Shown piece after piece: positions 63,353-64,000 of a DNA stretch of 64,000 nucleotides. A program made the translations under genes and the position numbers. How positions within the stretch are numbered: position 1 is the first letter of the stretch; each line of letters opens with the position of its first letter. Source of the DNA: an uncultured beta proteobacterium (GTDB lineage Bacteria; Pseudomonadota; Gammaproteobacteria; Burkholderiales; Burkholderiaceae_C); contig CAJCCO010000141.1 in assembly GCA_903960915.1 (NCBI GenBank), positions 16,672 through 80,671 of the forward strand, read 5' to 3'. The notes beneath the pieces were generated by a model that was not told the DNA's origin, searched no databases, and saw only the letters and a program-made list of their open reading frames with translations.

Positions 63353-64000
63353 AGAAATAACGATAGAGAATTTTTGTTCATGTTCCCAAGTAAACGTACC
63401 GCTTAGCGCTTTTTCGCCGGTGATCGGCTACAACAACGCCGGCAAGTCAAACATACTTCGAGCAATAGTTTGGTTGCTAAGAAAAAGCTCTCTTTCAAGT
63501 TCAAAGTTCAACGACATCAATAGCCGGGTCGTCGTTTCTGGCGTCATCTTTGACCCGGATATATCCATGTTGCCGCCAAACCAGCAGACACAAATTGGTA
63601 GGTTCGTGTCTAACTCTAGATTGACGTTCAGGCGAATTCAAGAAACTCCAAATGCACGTGCTGTTGACATAAAACTCGAAGTCTTGGATCCGGCAACTGG
63701 GAACTGGGCTGCAAATCCGACGGGCATTGACAATGCAATTGCAGTACTTTTTCCAGAGCCCATTTTCATTGAGGCGATGGATGATGCTTCTGCGGACGTG
63801 AGCCAGTTCGCGGCTAAAAACACCATTGGTTTGCTTCTAAAAAATACGATGGAGCAAATCCGCTTACAAAACGCTCCGGCTTTAGCTGCATTAACAAATG
63901 CATTGTCCGCAGCCGCGAGCCACTTAAATGGACCCCAAAGAATCGCGGAATTTGCCCTATTGGAATCTGCTGCCACTACAGCCTTAAATGACTTCGTCCC
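63342..64000 (+). CDS. OLD-family ATP-dependent endonuclease (partial)
   Basis: The first 219 codons are visible and the gene runs past the window end. MLLEEITIENFCS followed by the Walker A GYNNAGKSN is the ABC-type ATPase start of OLD nucleases (also GajA of the Gabija system). AAGGA lies 7 bases before the ATG at 63342. Base composition is clearly AT-richer than the rest of the window, pointing to recent acquisition. A TOPRIM domain should follow outside the window. Confidence 0.8.
   Translation, partial: MLLEEITIENFCSCSQVNVPLSAFSPVIGYNNAGKSNILRAIVWLLRKSSLSSSKFNDINSRVVVSGVIFDPDISMLPPNQQTQIGRFVSNSRLTFRRIQETPNARAVDIKLEVLDPATGNWAANPTGIDNAIAVLFPEPIFIEAMDDASADVSQFAAKNTIGLLLKNTMEQIRLQNAPALAALTNALSAAASHLNGPQRIAEFALLESAATTALNDFV

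Overview
The window reads as the chromosome of a high-GC betaproteobacterium of the order Burkholderiales, most likely a Comamonadaceae member of the Rhodoferax/Polaromonas type. This rests on gene families and codon use: Bug-type binding proteins, TauR/MocR and SauST-like genes, and a PhrB-type photolyase. It is an inference, not a match. No rRNA, tRNA, CRISPR array or intact insertion sequence was seen. Nearly all DNA is coding, in tight ATGA/TGATG-coupled operons.

Layout. (1) 1-12.1 kb: a divergent LysR/solute-binding-protein pair, a CobT remnant, then a long minus-strand operon. That operon pairs a Dpp-type ABC importer with an MttB-like protein, an LDH2-type dehydrogenase, a PanE-like reductase and an FAH-family hydrolase. 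(2) 12.3-17 kb: peptidase S51, AraC regulator, SDR, LysR regulator and DUF808 protein. (3) 17.2-24.6 kb: a sulfoacetate-type cluster of IclR regulator, Bug binding protein, acylating aldehyde dehydrogenase (SauS-like), CoA ligase (SauT-like) and TSUP exporter, meeting a SulP permease head-on. (4) 24.8-34.1 kb: a taurine-type cluster of two tandem tauA paralogues, tauB, tauC, a guanidino-acid ureohydrolase, a TauR-like MocR regulator and a TauXY-like pair. (5) 34.2-43.4 kb: a second Dpp-type importer with an amidohydrolase, a COG0523 GTPase and an alpha/beta hydrolase. (6) 43.6-50.8 kb: DUF3429, Fic protein, a photolyase operon and a DinD/BRO pair, the latter truncated. (7) 51-62.3 kb: a ten-gene minus-strand operon of GntR regulator, third complete Dpp-type importer, three amidohydrolase-superfamily proteins and a flavin reductase. 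(8) 62.6-64 kb: decayed DUF1016 and UvrD fragments followed by an OLD-family ATPase that runs off the window.

How it fits together. The centre looks like an organosulfonate island. Taurine (TauXY) and sulfoacetate (SauTS) routes would both arrive at sulfoacetaldehyde, with sulfite leaving through the TSUP exporter. The enzyme that would use sulfoacetaldehyde (Xsc) is not in the window. The most interesting idea is that the ureohydrolase, translationally coupled to tauC, lets the cell use a guanidino-sulfonate such as taurocyamine. A shared GCATCTGGCYCTRY element before tauA1, tauA2 and tauX/mocR ties the cluster into one probable regulon. The three complete Dpp-type importers each sit with a different set of catabolic enzymes, suggesting a scavenger of nitrogen-rich small organics.
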